The notes: generated by a model from the sequence alone, not told the origin. 53,603 nt of DNA from an uncultured Clostridia bacterium (GCA_947589015.1 CANPZF010000001.1:1-53603); one strand, 5' to 3'. Positions 29,211 through 39,882 are shown, counted from the first letter of the stretch. Made by a program: numbers and translations.

Positions 29211-32200
29211 TTGAATGAAGATAATGAAAATGACGGCAAAGTAATGATGGGTGAAGAAGATAGAGCAGCAAATAAGATGAGAGATGCTAACAGAAAAGCT
29301 AAAAAAGGTAAAGGCAAAGTTAGTAATAATGCTACATATGTAAAAAAGATAGTTTCGATTGTTGCAATTATTTTATTATTTGTCTATATATTTAGTGCTC
29401 AAGGCGTTGGAGTGATAGTAAAAGGTTCTCAGAAAAATAAAATAAAAAATTCTATAGAAACTATATATGAAATGTTAGAAGTAGACGACTTAGTAAATTT
29501 TGTTGAAATTAAAGGAGATGATGATTCAGGTTTTTATTTAGAATTTATAGATGATGCAGATGAAAAATTAAAAGATGTAGTAAAAGAATTAAAACAGAAA
29601 TATAATCTAAAAAATATAGATGTAAATTTATTAAAAAGAATGATAAAAGCTGAAGTAGTTACTCAATATCCATTTTTAAGAGGAGCTGGAAAATTTTCAG
29701 GTAATACTAGTTATGAAGGAAATACAGTAGCAGAAAAGGTGTGGAATTTCCTTATCTCTAAAGGCTATTCAGAAATAGCAGTAGCTGGTGCAATGGGAAA
29801 CATACATCAAGAATCAGGTGGATTTAATACAAGTATTGTAGAAAATGGAGGATCTGGTGAAGGAATAGGTTTAATCCAATGGTCATATGGAAGAAGAGAT
29901 CAACTTGAAAACTATGCGCAAGCAATGGGAAAACCTTGGTCAGATTTACAAATTCAATTAGACTTTTTATATATGGAACTGACAGGAGAACCGGCATCAG
30001 ATGGTAATACATATGCTAATGTGCAATTTATGTATGGAAAACAGCCAGTTTGGGAAAATGCAACAACAGTAGAAGAGGCAACAATAGCCTTTGAAGAAGG
30101 ATTTGAAAGAGCAGGAATACCTATGATGGATAATAGGATTAAATGGGCTAATGTTTACTATGAAAAATATAAAGGTACATATACTCCAGGTAGTGAACAA
30201 AATTCTGGAGAGCAAACAAGAAACAATTTAGAGGGAATGTTATTTATAGGGGATTCTATTACACATGGATTATCAATGTATGGAGGTATTAGTGACGAAG
30301 GTGTTCAATTTAAAGGTAGAGACAATACAAACCCACAAGATTGGTTAAATAATTATAATTCGTGGTTACCAGAAGATAGTAGTGATATTAGTGCAGTAAG
30401 TGTTATGTTAGGTACAAATGAATTAAGTCAAACTTCTCAAATGATGCAATTATTAGAAAAATTACATGAAAGATATCCTAATAAAATGATATACGTACAA
30501 AAAATATTGCCAAATGCAAGTTATGCTCAACAGGTAGAGGCATATAATAATACAATTGAAAACTATTGTAAACAGCATAGTGCATATCTTACTTTTACAG
30601 ATTCTACAGAGGGAGTTGAATTATCAAGTGATGGAGTTCATCCAACACAAGAAGGATACAAAACTTTGGCAAGTAATATAATGGGACAAGTACAAGAGTC
30701 AGGAGAAATTGTAAATGCAAAAGGTTTCCAAGGTACAATTAGAATTAGAAGAGTAACTCCAAATAAAAACATAGGAGAAGTAAAAAATACAGGTAAAGGT
30801 AATACAACAACAACAAGTAATACTACTGATAATTCAGGTATAAGTGAATATATTACTAATAATGCAACTTCAGGAATATGGAGTGTATATGCAAAAAATT
30901 TAACTACAAATCAAGAAAAAGTTAATATTAATAATAGAAAAATGAAATCAGCCAGTGTAATAAAATTATTTATTATGGCAACAGCTTTTGGCGAAATATC
31001 AGAAGGAAGGATACAAAAGAGTGATGTTATAGATGATATAAGAATTATGATTAATGTAAGTGATAATGCTGCTACTAATAGACTTATTGACAAATTAGGA
31101 TTTAGTAAAATAAATAGTTTTATTCAAGGATTTGGATGTACTGCAACAGAAATTAATAGAAAAATGGAAGAACAAGCTACACATGGAGATAATTATACTT
31201 CTGTAAGAGATGTAGGTAAATTATTAGAAGCAATATATAGAGGAAATTGTATTTCACAAGAAGCTTCTAGTGAAATGTTAGAAATTTTAAAAACTCAAAC
31301 GAGAAGAAATAAAATACCAGCAGGAGTTCCAAGTGGAGTACAAGTAGCTAACAAAACAGGGGAACTATATGAAGGAAGTAAAGTTGAAAACGATGCAGCA
31401 ATTGTTTTTAAAGAAAATTCTCCTTATATACTAGTAGTTATGTCTAATGATGTGTCAGATAATGATGCAGCTGTAAATAATATTAAGGAGATATCATCTA
31501 AAGTATATAATACGATAAATTCATCAAGCAGTTCTGAAGGAGGAACAAATTCAAATGCAGCACATAAAGTGGCAATTGTAGCAGGACATGGTAGTACAAA
31601 TCATTCAGGAACATATGAAGAAATTGCCAATAGAACTAAATGGTATACAAGGGGAACATCTGGAGTTACACCATCTGGAGAAACATGGGCGGAATTTAGA
31701 ATAACTAAAAAGGTTGCAGATTATGTAGAAAAAGCACTATCTGGTTATGGTGATATAAGTGTAGTACAGGTAGGATATTCTCAGCCTAACTGGGAAAGAA
31801 TGCAATTAGCAAAAAATCAAGGTGTAGATGCATATGTAGGAATACATTTTAATTCTAGTAGTGATACAAGTCAAAATGGAGTATATGCATATTATAGAAA
31901 TGGAGATAATACATCAAAAAATTTTGCAAATATTTTTGCTGACACAGTATCACAAGCTATGGGTTTAAAAAATAACGGTGTTCAAAATGATTCAACCACA
32001 AATAATGGAATATTGGATTCTATAGGTAATGCTTCTGAATGGGGATTTCCTTCTACTATAGTAGAGGGTGGATTTATGAGTAATTCATCTGATATGGCTG
32101 TTATAGGAGCAGACAATGAAGAAGGATTGAAAAAATATGCACAAGGAATTGCAAATGGAATTTTACAATATTATGGTATTGAAAATACTGGTACAGATGG

Positions 32201-34940
32201 AATTAATACTGTAAGCAGTACAACAGATAAAAGTTTATCTATAGAATCAAAAATTTATGATTTAAAGTATGTTTCACCTCAAAAATTTAATGAATATGTG
32301 GAATCAAATAATAGACAAGCATTAAATGTATATACATTAGATGAAGAAACTAAAAAATTAATAGTTGCTAATTGGTCATATACAACAGAAGAAGGAATAA
32401 AGATATCAGCAAGTAGACCTATAAATTATCGCTCTGTTATCAATAAATATACTATGCCAATCGAATTTTTATTAGCATTTTTAGTACATTCAGATGATAG
32501 TGAATTAGTTAGTAATTTAGCTGATATAGCATTAGATAGTGAATTTATCATTGCTGTTCAAGATAATGTAACAACAGTTCAAACAACAGTAGATAATCAA
32601 GAAAAGAACTATAGAGAATATACTATGTTGGATCCTGGAGGTAACTATTTAGAATATGGAAATTTTGTTGACTGGCACACAGTTGAAACAACAGTAAAAG
32701 TACAAGAAACTGTAAGTAATGATATAGAATTAACTTATGCAGATGCATGGTTTGTAAAATTCTTTAAGGAGTCAAGCTATTCAACTATATCATTTGATGC
32801 TGATGCTTCAAATGACTTAACAGCAGATCAGGGAGAATTGATAGGAAATTATAAAATTACTACATATTGTTCAGCTTGTAGTTCCGGGGACACAGCATCT
32901 GGCAAAATGGCAAAGGCAAATCACACAATAGCTGTACATGAATCTGATTACAATGGTTCAGGAAGTTTATCAAAAGGAAAACAAGTTGTTATAAATGGAC
33001 AAGTATATACAGTAGAAGACATAGGAGATACTAATAATATACAACCTAATAATTGGATAGATATATTTATAGAATCACAAAATGGACAATGTTCATGTAA
33101 TAGTTCTTCACTTAATTCTAATAATACACCAGTTTATGTAGCTCAAAATGTTGAAAGAATTGAGTCAAATGTAGAAGAAGGTTCTAATAGTAACAGTTCA
33201 GAATCAGAAAATGATAAAGAATCTGAAGTGCCAGAAATAACAGTAAGTGAGGCTGAATTAAGAAATAAGAATTTAAAAGGTTTAAATACAGTAGAGAGAG
33301 TAAATGGAACAATAACAGATACAACAACTGTAACAGAACAAATGCTAGATACTATACGTACCGAAGTTCCAAACTATGCTATGCAAACAGATGTGACAGA
33401 AAGAAAAAGAATAACAACAATAAGAACAATTTCTAATAAATATGATAGTGGAATAGAAAAGACTGAAGATAATAGTCAAAAATTTATAGATGTATTTTTA
33501 CAAAGTTCATGTAGATATCAATTTAATATAGAGTGGATGTCAGAGTTTTTACAACAAAGTGAAAAGACAGTTAATATGATAGAACTTACTACTTATCTAT
33601 ATAACAAAGCTATGGAACAAGCTAGAGGACAAATGGACAGTAGTTATACATATAATTTTGATGTGTATAAAGTAAATGATTTTTCAAAAATATATAGAAG
33701 CCAAGGAATACTAGAAGAATATATTAAAGCTTTAGAAAATAATGCATTACGTTTGTATATGAATAATCATATTTCTTATGATGAAGGAATTGAAGGAGAC
33801 GAAATAGAGCTAATATATAGTGTAGAAGGATTAGAGAAATATGTAACATTAAATAATGAAGAGCCTAAATATAAGATATTTTCTAACAATGTTGGTGGCT
33901 GGGGATATGGATATAACATTTTTCATAGATTAAATGAGACTGAATGGAATTCAGGAGGAAATATAGAAAAAAGAATAGTCGAGCATTACCAAGATCTAGG
34001 TATTGATATAACTACACATGTCAATGAAGGAATGGAAATAGATGCAGATATAGTAGATCAAGTAATGAGAGCTGAAATTGAAAAATGGAAAGAAGTAGTA
34101 GAAGAAAGTTTAGAAAATAATGGAATAGAATTAGAAGATTATCAAAAAGATGCGTTAATAGCTATTGCATATAAATATGGTTGGTCTGAACAAGATACAC
34201 AGAGTTTTAAGAATGCGTATAATACATATTATAAGAATGATCAAAAAGATGATTTTAGAAAAAAATTTGCAATAGCACAAGATACACAACATCCATTTAT
34301 GTTAAAAGATGAGCCAGAAAATTATGAAGTGATAAGAGAGAATTCAAAAATAGATTTATTGTGGCATTTGTTTGATACAGGAGAGTATAAGACTTTAAAT
34401 GGAGAAATTTTAGATAAAGATTCGTTTAGTGGCTATGGAAGCTCAGAACTATTAGGAGTTGCGGAAGAAATTTGGAAAATTGTTTGTCAAAGTTATACAA
34501 AATATGGTGCATTAGGTAATGTTCCACCACCAAATTCTCAAACACAAATAGACTGTAGTGGATATGTTTCTTGGGTATTATATCAATATGGTATAAATAC
34601 AAGAAATGATGCGATTGCACAAGAATTTCAATGTTGGCAACATACTACAGAAACGTTAAAATCAGTTAATTGGGAAAGCCTAGGTTTTGAAGTAATTCCA
34701 GTAGCAGCGGGACAAGATGTAAGAAGTATACTACAACCAGGAGATATTTTAGATAGATCTGTAGGAAATGGCGGCAAGGGACACGTAAACATATGTGTAG
34801 AAGTAACAGAAAATGGATCTGTATTAACATATGATTGTGGAGGGGCAAGTCATTGGTTAGGTAAAAATGGCGCTCCATATGAAAGCAAAGGCTTTGCTTC
34901 GACAGATTCTAGACCAGGAATTATTATTAGAAAGAAATAA
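29211..34940 (+). CDS. Giant membrane-anchored cell-wall hydrolase with about six enzymatic modules
   Basis: A 1909-residue protein, VirB1-like in context, that would open peptidoglycan for the machine. Approximate order: membrane helix (45-65); phage-tail-lysozyme-like domain (175-320, GNIHQESGGF); SGNH hydrolase (345-490, FIGDSITHG, GTNE, DGVHPT); serine beta-lactamase-like domain (555-765, SVIK, SDN, KTGEL); N-acetylmuramoyl-alanine amidase 3 (785-1000, VAGHGS, EGGFMS); 3D/RlpA-like barrel (1210-1300); a lysozyme-like segment (1565-1675, YQKDALIAIAYKYG); and C-terminal NlpC/P60 (1745-1909, DCSGYVSWV, GHVNICVEV). The TTG at 29211 fits the GAGGTG site; GTG at 29202 is the alternative. Domain borders are by eye. 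Confidence 0.85.
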   Translation: MNEDNENDGKVMMGEEDRAANKMRDANRKAKKGKGKVSNNATYVKKIVSIVAIILLFVYIFSAQGVGVIVKGSQKNKIKNSIETIYEMLEVDDLVNFVEIKGDDDSGFYLEFIDDADEKLKDVVKELKQKYNLKNIDVNLLKRMIKAEVVTQYPFLRGAGKFSGNTSYEGNTVAEKVWNFLISKGYSEIAVAGAMGNIHQESGGFNTSIVENGGSGEGIGLIQWSYGRRDQLENYAQAMGKPWSDLQIQLDFLYMELTGEPASDGNTYANVQFMYGKQPVWENATTVEEATIAFEEGFERAGIPMMDNRIKWANVYYEKYKGTYTPGSEQNSGEQTRNNLEGMLFIGDSITHGLSMYGGISDEGVQFKGRDNTNPQDWLNNYNSWLPEDSSDISAVSVMLGTNELSQTSQMMQLLEKLHERYPNKMIYVQKILPNASYAQQVEAYNNTIENYCKQHSAYLTFTDSTEGVELSSDGVHPTQEGYKTLASNIMGQVQESGEIVNAKGFQGTIRIRRVTPNKNIGEVKNTGKGNTTTTSNTTDNSGISEYITNNATSGIWSVYAKNLTTNQEKVNINNRKMKSASVIKLFIMATAFGEISEGRIQKSDVIDDIRIMINVSDNAATNRLIDKLGFSKINSFIQGFGCTATEINRKMEEQATHGDNYTSVRDVGKLLEAIYRGNCISQEASSEMLEILKTQTRRNKIPAGVPSGVQVANKTGELYEGSKVENDAAIVFKENSPYILVVMSNDVSDNDAAVNNIKEISSKVYNTINSSSSSEGGTNSNAAHKVAIVAGHGSTNHSGTYEEIANRTKWYTRGTSGVTPSGETWAEFRITKKVADYVEKALSGYGDISVVQVGYSQPNWERMQLAKNQGVDAYVGIHFNSSSDTSQNGVYAYYRNGDNTSKNFANIFADTVSQAMGLKNNGVQNDSTTNNGILDSIGNASEWGFPSTIVEGGFMSNSSDMAVIGADNEEGLKKYAQGIANGILQYYGIENTGTDGINTVSSTTDKSLSIESKIYDLKYVSPQKFNEYVESNNRQALNVYTLDEETKKLIVANWSYTTEEGIKISASRPINYRSVINKYTMPIEFLLAFLVHSDDSELVSNLADIALDSEFIIAVQDNVTTVQTTVDNQEKNYREYTMLDPGGNYLEYGNFVDWHTVETTVKVQETVSNDIELTYADAWFVKFFKESSYSTISFDADASNDLTADQGELIGNYKITTYCSACSSGDTASGKMAKANHTIAVHESDYNGSGSLSKGKQVVINGQVYTVEDIGDTNNIQPNNWIDIFIESQNGQCSCNSSSLNSNNTPVYVAQNVERIESNVEEGSNSNSSESENDKESEVPEITVSEAELRNKNLKGLNTVERVNGTITDTTTVTEQMLDTIRTEVPNYAMQTDVTERKRITTIRTISNKYDSGIEKTEDNSQKFIDVFLQSSCRYQFNIEWMSEFLQQSEKTVNMIELTTYLYNKAMEQARGQMDSSYTYNFDVYKVNDFSKIYRSQGILEEYIKALENNALRLYMNNHISYDEGIEGDEIELIYSVEGLEKYVTLNNEEPKYKIFSNNVGGWGYGYNIFHRLNETEWNSGGNIEKRIVEHYQDLGIDITTHVNEGMEIDADIVDQVMRAEIEKWKEVVEESLENNGIELEDYQKDALIAIAYKYGWSEQDTQSFKNAYNTYYKNDQKDDFRKKFAIAQDTQHPFMLKDEPENYEVIRENSKIDLLWHLFDTGEYKTLNGEILDKDSFSGYGSSELLGVAEEIWKIVCQSYTKYGALGNVPPPNSQTQIDCSGYVSWVLYQYGINTRNDAIAQEFQCWQHTTETLKSVNWESLGFEVIPVAAGQDVRSILQPGDILDRSVGNGGKGHVNICVEVTENGSVLTYDCGGASHWLGKNGAPYESKGFASTDSRPGIIIRKK

Positions 34941-34957
34941 GGGAGGTGTAATATTAA

Positions 34958-36337
34958 ATGAATTTTATTAATATGATTAAATTAAAGAAAATGATAATTA
35001 TAAGTGCAATTATTGTGATATTGATAATAATAATAATGTTATTGCTAGTTTTAAATGTAAAAAATACAGAAATACGAGAAGAAGAAGAGATATTAGATAA
35101 AGGAAATATTACACCTGATATTTCTTATGAAAAAGTAGCTGTAACAAATCATTCAATGTTTTTTTCAGTAGAAGGAGCTATACAAAATTATCTAAATGCG
35201 ATTGCATTAGATACTAAAAAAATAACTGCTATTCCAGTAGAAGGTTCTTCAATGAGAAATGCAGAAACGATTTATGCGGAAAATCATAATATAACAAATG
35301 AAGAAAGTAAAAATGAAGTAATATATAATTTTTTGGAAGAAAACTATATATTACAAAATAATATTACCAAAGAGAATATTTTGCAAAAAATTGAAAATGA
35401 AGGAGACGTAAAATTTCAGGCATTGCAGATGCTTCAAGTTGAAGGTAAAAATATAGTGCAATTTGCAGTATATGGTAGAGAAATTAAAGAGCAAACAAAA
35501 TTTAAGGAAGTGTATTTTGTTGTTAATGTAGATAATAAAAATAATACTTTTTGTATAAAACCAATAGAAAAGACCCAATATGGAACTATAGAAGAAATTC
35601 CATTGGATGCAAAGGATGAAAGTATAAAAAATAAACAAAGTAACTATTTTAACTTTCAAACATTACAGAATATGGATATAACTCAAAAGTATTTTACATA
35701 TTATAAAAACTTAATGCTGATAGATACTGCTAAAGCTTATGAACTTTTAGACGAAGAATATAGAAATAAGAGATTTGGAAGTATGGAAGAATTTCAAAAG
35801 TATATAGACAGTAATAGAAAGGATATAGAAACATATGTGGCAAAAGAATATTCAACTAAAAATATAGATGATAATGTTGAGTATATTTGTATGGATAAAT
35901 ATCAACATCAGTATTTATTTAATGTATCATCTGTGATGAATTTTACAGTAAAATTGGATACATATACAATAGAAGATGAAGAAGTTAGAGAAAAATATGA
36001 AAAAGCAAAGGATAATAAAAAAGTACAAATGAATGTGGATAAATGGATTATGATGTTAAATAACAGAGACTATAAAGCAGCATATGATGCTTTGGACGAA
36101 ACATTTAGAAATGATAATTTCCAAAGTGTGGATAAATTCGAACAGTACATGAGGAGTGCATTTCCATTATATTATGGCTTGAATTTTTCCGATATAAATG
36201 AAGAATCAGGATTGTTTATTCAAGATATATTATTAACAGATATAACTAGTAATGAAAAAATAGTAATACCAGAAACTATTATTATGAAATTAACAGATGA
36301 TGGATTTAGAATGTCATTTAGAATATTGAATCACTAA
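34958..36337 (+). CDS. TcpC/VirB8-like membrane-anchored protein 2 with NTF2-like repeats
   Basis: The 459 residues have one N-terminal membrane helix (about 11-32). At least two related helical segments follow: LMLIDTAKAYELLDEEYRNK (about 250-269) and the MLNNRDYKAAYDALDETFRN region (about 365-385). They resemble the protein at 28210 and suggest NTF2-like folds. GGGAGGTG precedes the ATG. It follows the giant hydrolase by 17 bases, so it is in the same operon. Confidence 0.5.
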   Translation: MNFINMIKLKKMIIISAIIVILIIIIMLLLVLNVKNTEIREEEEILDKGNITPDISYEKVAVTNHSMFFSVEGAIQNYLNAIALDTKKITAIPVEGSSMRNAETIYAENHNITNEESKNEVIYNFLEENYILQNNITKENILQKIENEGDVKFQALQMLQVEGKNIVQFAVYGREIKEQTKFKEVYFVVNVDNKNNTFCIKPIEKTQYGTIEEIPLDAKDESIKNKQSNYFNFQTLQNMDITQKYFTYYKNLMLIDTAKAYELLDEEYRNKRFGSMEEFQKYIDSNRKDIETYVAKEYSTKNIDDNVEYICMDKYQHQYLFNVSSVMNFTVKLDTYTIEDEEVREKYEKAKDNKKVQMNVDKWIMMLNNRDYKAAYDALDETFRNDNFQSVDKFEQYMRSAFPLYYGLNFSDINEESGLFIQDILLTDITSNEKIVIPETIIMKLTDDGFRMSFRILNH

Positions 36338-36368
36338 ATACAAAAGTAGAACGTAATAAACACAATTA

Positions 36369-36397
36369 TTTACAAAAGCTTAAAAATATGGTAAAAT
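36369..36397 (+). promoter_or_regulatory. Promoter of the dockerin surface protein
   Basis: TTTACA (36369-36374), a 17-base spacer and TAAAAT (36392-36397) with an extended TG. It gives the last gene of the cluster its own expression. Confidence 0.65.
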
Positions 36398-36438
36398 ATA
36401 TATAGAATTATGTTAAATTGATTAAAGAGGTGAACGAT

Positions 36439-39400
36439 ATGATAGAAAAGAATAAAGGGAAAAAGAAAATTATTATAATTTCATCTGTAATGGTTATAAT
36501 CATTGGTGGAGTGGTAGGATGGCAATTTATAAAATCAAATGATAATTTTGTAGAAGAGGGGTCAATAGAACAAGGCAGTCTGTTAGGACAAGTTGAAAGA
36601 AATACATATACTGCTGATATAGGTGGAAGCAGCGCTGTACAACTTGTTGAGGGGCATGAAGTTGAAAATCAAGATAGCGAAGAGGATTTAAGAAGTAAAA
36701 AGCAATTACAAACTTTTTTGTTAAAATTTGGATTTGGCTATAGTGAAGAAAATGTAAAGGGATTTTATTCAGGCTTAAATTTTAATGGAGAATATAAGAC
36801 TATACATATAGAGGACACTGATGAACCAAATGATTTAGATAAAATTTTTGAGATGTATACAGAACAAGAAAGACCAGAATATGGTGGTGAAATTGAACCA
36901 GAACTTAGTGCATCAGTTGATGTAGATGCAAGTGGTAGATATGCGTATGCTAAATATACGTTTAAGAAAGAAGATGTAATTTCAAGAAAATTTTATTTCC
37001 AAGGCGAATCAGGAGTGAATACTCCTGAAGCTACAAAAGCTATAAGTGATGCAAAAGAAGATATTAAGTCAGATTTTGAAAGAGATCTTAAAATATATCA
37101 AGATTGGGTGGCTTATAAAAATGAACGAGATTCATGGTATATACAAAATGTTACAAATTTTTGGCCACACGAAGTAGATAATGTAAATGATGAATATTTT
37201 AATTTTTGGGTAGAAATGGCACAAAAATCATTAGGAATAAGTGGAACATGGAGAGATGTTCATGAAACATTAGGCAAAATGGCATTAAATAGTGATGGAG
37301 AAATAAAGGAAGATCTTCCTAATCTATTAGGTTCAACATTAGATGGAAGTATTGATGATGTATATGATAAAGAGAATGGCAAATTAGTTGAAGGTGGAGG
37401 AACAGGAAGTGATCCATCAGGTGGAGGTCCAAGTGGAGATCCTGGAAGTGGCTCAGGAGGAGGTTCAGGCTCAGGAGGAGGTTCAGGCTCAGGAGGAGGC
37501 TCAGGCTCAGGAGGAGGCTCAGGTTCAGGAGGGGGCTCTGGTGGTGGAGATAAAAAACCAGGAGAAGATGAAAAACCAGAAGAAGATGAAAAAGATGAAG
37601 AAGCAGCAAAAATAACATCAGCAACATTAACATCTCCTAAAGCTGGAACATATAGAAAAGGACAGAAGATTCAAATAAAGGTAAGTTTTGACAAAGCAAT
37701 ATTTGGAACAAAAGAAAAAACAGCAGTTGATAAAAATTCTGCACCAAAATTACTAATAAAATTTGGTGAAAGTAATGAAGCAAGGGAAATGAAATTTGAA
37801 TCATCAAGTGGTTCAAATATAGTATATAGTTATAAGATAAAAAAAGAAGATAAAGGAAAGATATCAGTAGCAGAAGGAAATAACTTTAAAGGAGTAGTAT
37901 ATAATAAATCAGGAATACCAACAGAATTGACGAAAATAGATAGTATTACTGGAGTAGAAGGGATAGAAATAGATAATGATGGACCAACAGTAAAAACAAT
38001 AGAAACAATTTCAGAAGCAGGAACATATGATGTAGGACAAGAAGTAAAAATACAAGTAACATTTGATGAGCCAGTATATACAGCAAAGAATAAAATTCCA
38101 ATAGTAGCAAAGACAGCACCAGTATTGAAAGCACATTTTGGATCAGGAAAAACTAAGAAATTTACATTTGATTCTTATTCAGAAAAAGAATGTAAGATTG
38201 TATATAAATATACAATAACAGCAGAAGACAAAGGAAAATTATCAATAAATAAAAACAAAACATTTGATGGCACAGAAATATATGATGCAACAGGAACATC
38301 AACAAAACTTGAAAAAGGTGTAAAATTAACGGGTCCAGAAATTATTGCAAATCCAACAATGCCAAGAATCGATATAGAAGAACATGAAATGACATTTGAT
38401 TTAAAAGATACAACAAACCTAACAAAAAAAATAAACGCAACACTGATATCAATGCCAGAGGGAACAAAAATACAATGGGAAAGTTCTAATGAAGAGGTAG
38501 TAGAAGTAAATGAGAATGGTGAAGTAACAGCTAAAAAAGTAGGACAAGCAGAGATTATAGCTAAAGCTTCAGATGAAAGTACTAATACTCAAGTAGAGGC
38601 AAAATGTAAAGTTACTGTAAAAAATACAACAGTAGGAGAAACTAGAATAGTGGTAGACAAAGAAGAAATAAAACTAGATATGAATGGAAACAAAAATGAT
38701 AAAATAACAGTAAAAATAGAATCAGTGGATGCAGAAGGAAATGTTACAACTTCAAATCAAATGGTTGTATATGAGAGCTTAGAAGAAGATATAGCTAAAG
38801 TAGATGAAAATGGAAATATTGAAGCAATAGGAACAGGAGAAACAATAATAGTAATAGAAACAGAAGATGGAACACAGAAAACAATAAAGGTTATAGTTGA
38901 AAATTCATCACCAAAAGAAATAGAACCACAAAGTATAACAATAGAAAAACCAAAAGTAACAGTAAATATATTAGAAACAAAAGAAATTACAATAGAATAT
39001 GATATAGAACCAGAAAATAGTAATAAAAACACAGAAGTAACATTTACAAGCAGTGATGAAGATGTAGCAACAGTGGATGAAAATGGAAAAGTAACAATAA
39101 AAGGAGAAGGGCAAGTAGTAATAATAGTAACAACAGCCAATGGAAAAACAGCATATAAAGCAATTAATGTAATAGATTCATCAAAACATGAAGAATTAAA
39201 AGATGCAGAAAAAGGAGATTATAATCTAGATAGTGTTGTTGATGCGGTAGATTTATTAATAGCATTAAGAAATATTGCGGCATCAAAGGATGACAAGATA
39301 GCAGAAGAACATCAAGAATGGACAATATTAGATGAATTATATTACTTATTAGATGTAAATAGTGATGGAAAAATAGATACAACAGATATACTTATGATAC

Positions 39401-39792
39401 AAAGACATATAGCAGCAAGTAAAAGTGAAGATATAGCAAAAGCACATCCAGATTGGTTATTAACAAATAAAAAATCAGCTCAAAGTGAAAATACAAAAAT
39501 TGTTACAATTACACAATATGCAGGAACTGCAATACAAAAAAAAGAAATAGAACTTACAGATGAAGAAAAAAATCAATTAGAAACATTTATATCTAGCTTA
39601 AAACCATTAAGTGAAGGAGAACAAGTAAATTTAAAAATAGCTAGAGAAATTGAAATTGAATATCGAGATGTCGATATAGTAGTAGCATTAGAACAAAAGC
39701 AATATTGTGGTTATAGTAGTGATACACAAGAAGACACTTTATCAAAAATGCCAGAAGGATTGTTGGACTGGTTAAATGAAAAATTAAAATAA
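36439..39792 (+). CDS. Large membrane-anchored surface protein with Ser-Gly linker, Ig-like folds and dockerin
   Basis: The 1117 residues have an N-terminal membrane helix (about 7-29) and an unrecognised domain (about 60-300). A Gly-Ser linker (about 320-371) and an acidic stretch precede two related beta-sandwich domains (about 395-510 and 515-630). Then come Big_2-like bacterial Ig domains (about 640-920). A type I dockerin (about 925-1010) has two calcium loops, DYNLDSVVDAVDLLI and DVNSDGKIDTTDILM. The ATG at 36439 follows AAAGAGGTG; an upstream TTG has no support. It is the end of the cluster and probably the outermost part of the machine or an adhesin. Confidence 0.8.
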   Translation: MIEKNKGKKKIIIISSVMVIIIGGVVGWQFIKSNDNFVEEGSIEQGSLLGQVERNTYTADIGGSSAVQLVEGHEVENQDSEEDLRSKKQLQTFLLKFGFGYSEENVKGFYSGLNFNGEYKTIHIEDTDEPNDLDKIFEMYTEQERPEYGGEIEPELSASVDVDASGRYAYAKYTFKKEDVISRKFYFQGESGVNTPEATKAISDAKEDIKSDFERDLKIYQDWVAYKNERDSWYIQNVTNFWPHEVDNVNDEYFNFWVEMAQKSLGISGTWRDVHETLGKMALNSDGEIKEDLPNLLGSTLDGSIDDVYDKENGKLVEGGGTGSDPSGGGPSGDPGSGSGGGSGSGGGSGSGGGSGSGGGSGSGGGSGGGDKKPGEDEKPEEDEKDEEAAKITSATLTSPKAGTYRKGQKIQIKVSFDKAIFGTKEKTAVDKNSAPKLLIKFGESNEAREMKFESSSGSNIVYSYKIKKEDKGKISVAEGNNFKGVVYNKSGIPTELTKIDSITGVEGIEIDNDGPTVKTIETISEAGTYDVGQEVKIQVTFDEPVYTAKNKIPIVAKTAPVLKAHFGSGKTKKFTFDSYSEKECKIVYKYTITAEDKGKLSINKNKTFDGTEIYDATGTSTKLEKGVKLTGPEIIANPTMPRIDIEEHEMTFDLKDTTNLTKKINATLISMPEGTKIQWESSNEEVVEVNENGEVTAKKVGQAEIIAKASDESTNTQVEAKCKVTVKNTTVGETRIVVDKEEIKLDMNGNKNDKITVKIESVDAEGNVTTSNQMVVYESLEEDIAKVDENGNIEAIGTGETIIVIETEDGTQKTIKVIVENSSPKEIEPQSITIEKPKVTVNILETKEITIEYDIEPENSNKNTEVTFTSSDEDVATVDENGKVTIKGEGQVVIIVTTANGKTAYKAINVIDSSKHEELKDAEKGDYNLDSVVDAVDLLIALRNIAASKDDKIAEEHQEWTILDELYYLLDVNSDGKIDTTDILMIQRHIAASKSEDIAKAHPDWLLTNKKSAQSENTKIVTITQYAGTAIQKKEIELTDEEKNQLETFISSLKPLSEGEQVNLKIAREIEIEYRDVDIVVALEQKQYCGYSSDTQEDTLSKMPEGLLDWLNEKLK
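37447..37548 (+). repeat. 18-bp tandem repeat encoding Ser-Gly linker
   Basis: About five units of GGCTCAGGAGGAGGTTCA-like sequence, coding SGSGGG. The tract is far richer in G than the surrounding gene and prone to length change. Confidence 0.85.
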
Positions 39793-39802
39793 TATTTTAA
39801 AT

Positions 39803-39839
39803 AAAAATAGAAATCCAGATAAAGGATTTCTATTTTTTT
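39803..39839. terminator. Bidirectional terminator between convergent genes
   Basis: The stem AAAATAGAAATCC (39804-39816) and GGATTTCTATTTT (39824 onward) is followed by a T run to 39839. The A run on the left arm gives a T tail on the minus strand too, so it can stop both the secretion cluster and the minus-strand J-domain gene. Confidence 0.9.
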
Positions 39840-39882
39840 GATAATGAAATGAGTTCTCTTCTTATTTCAGGATATCTTATAA

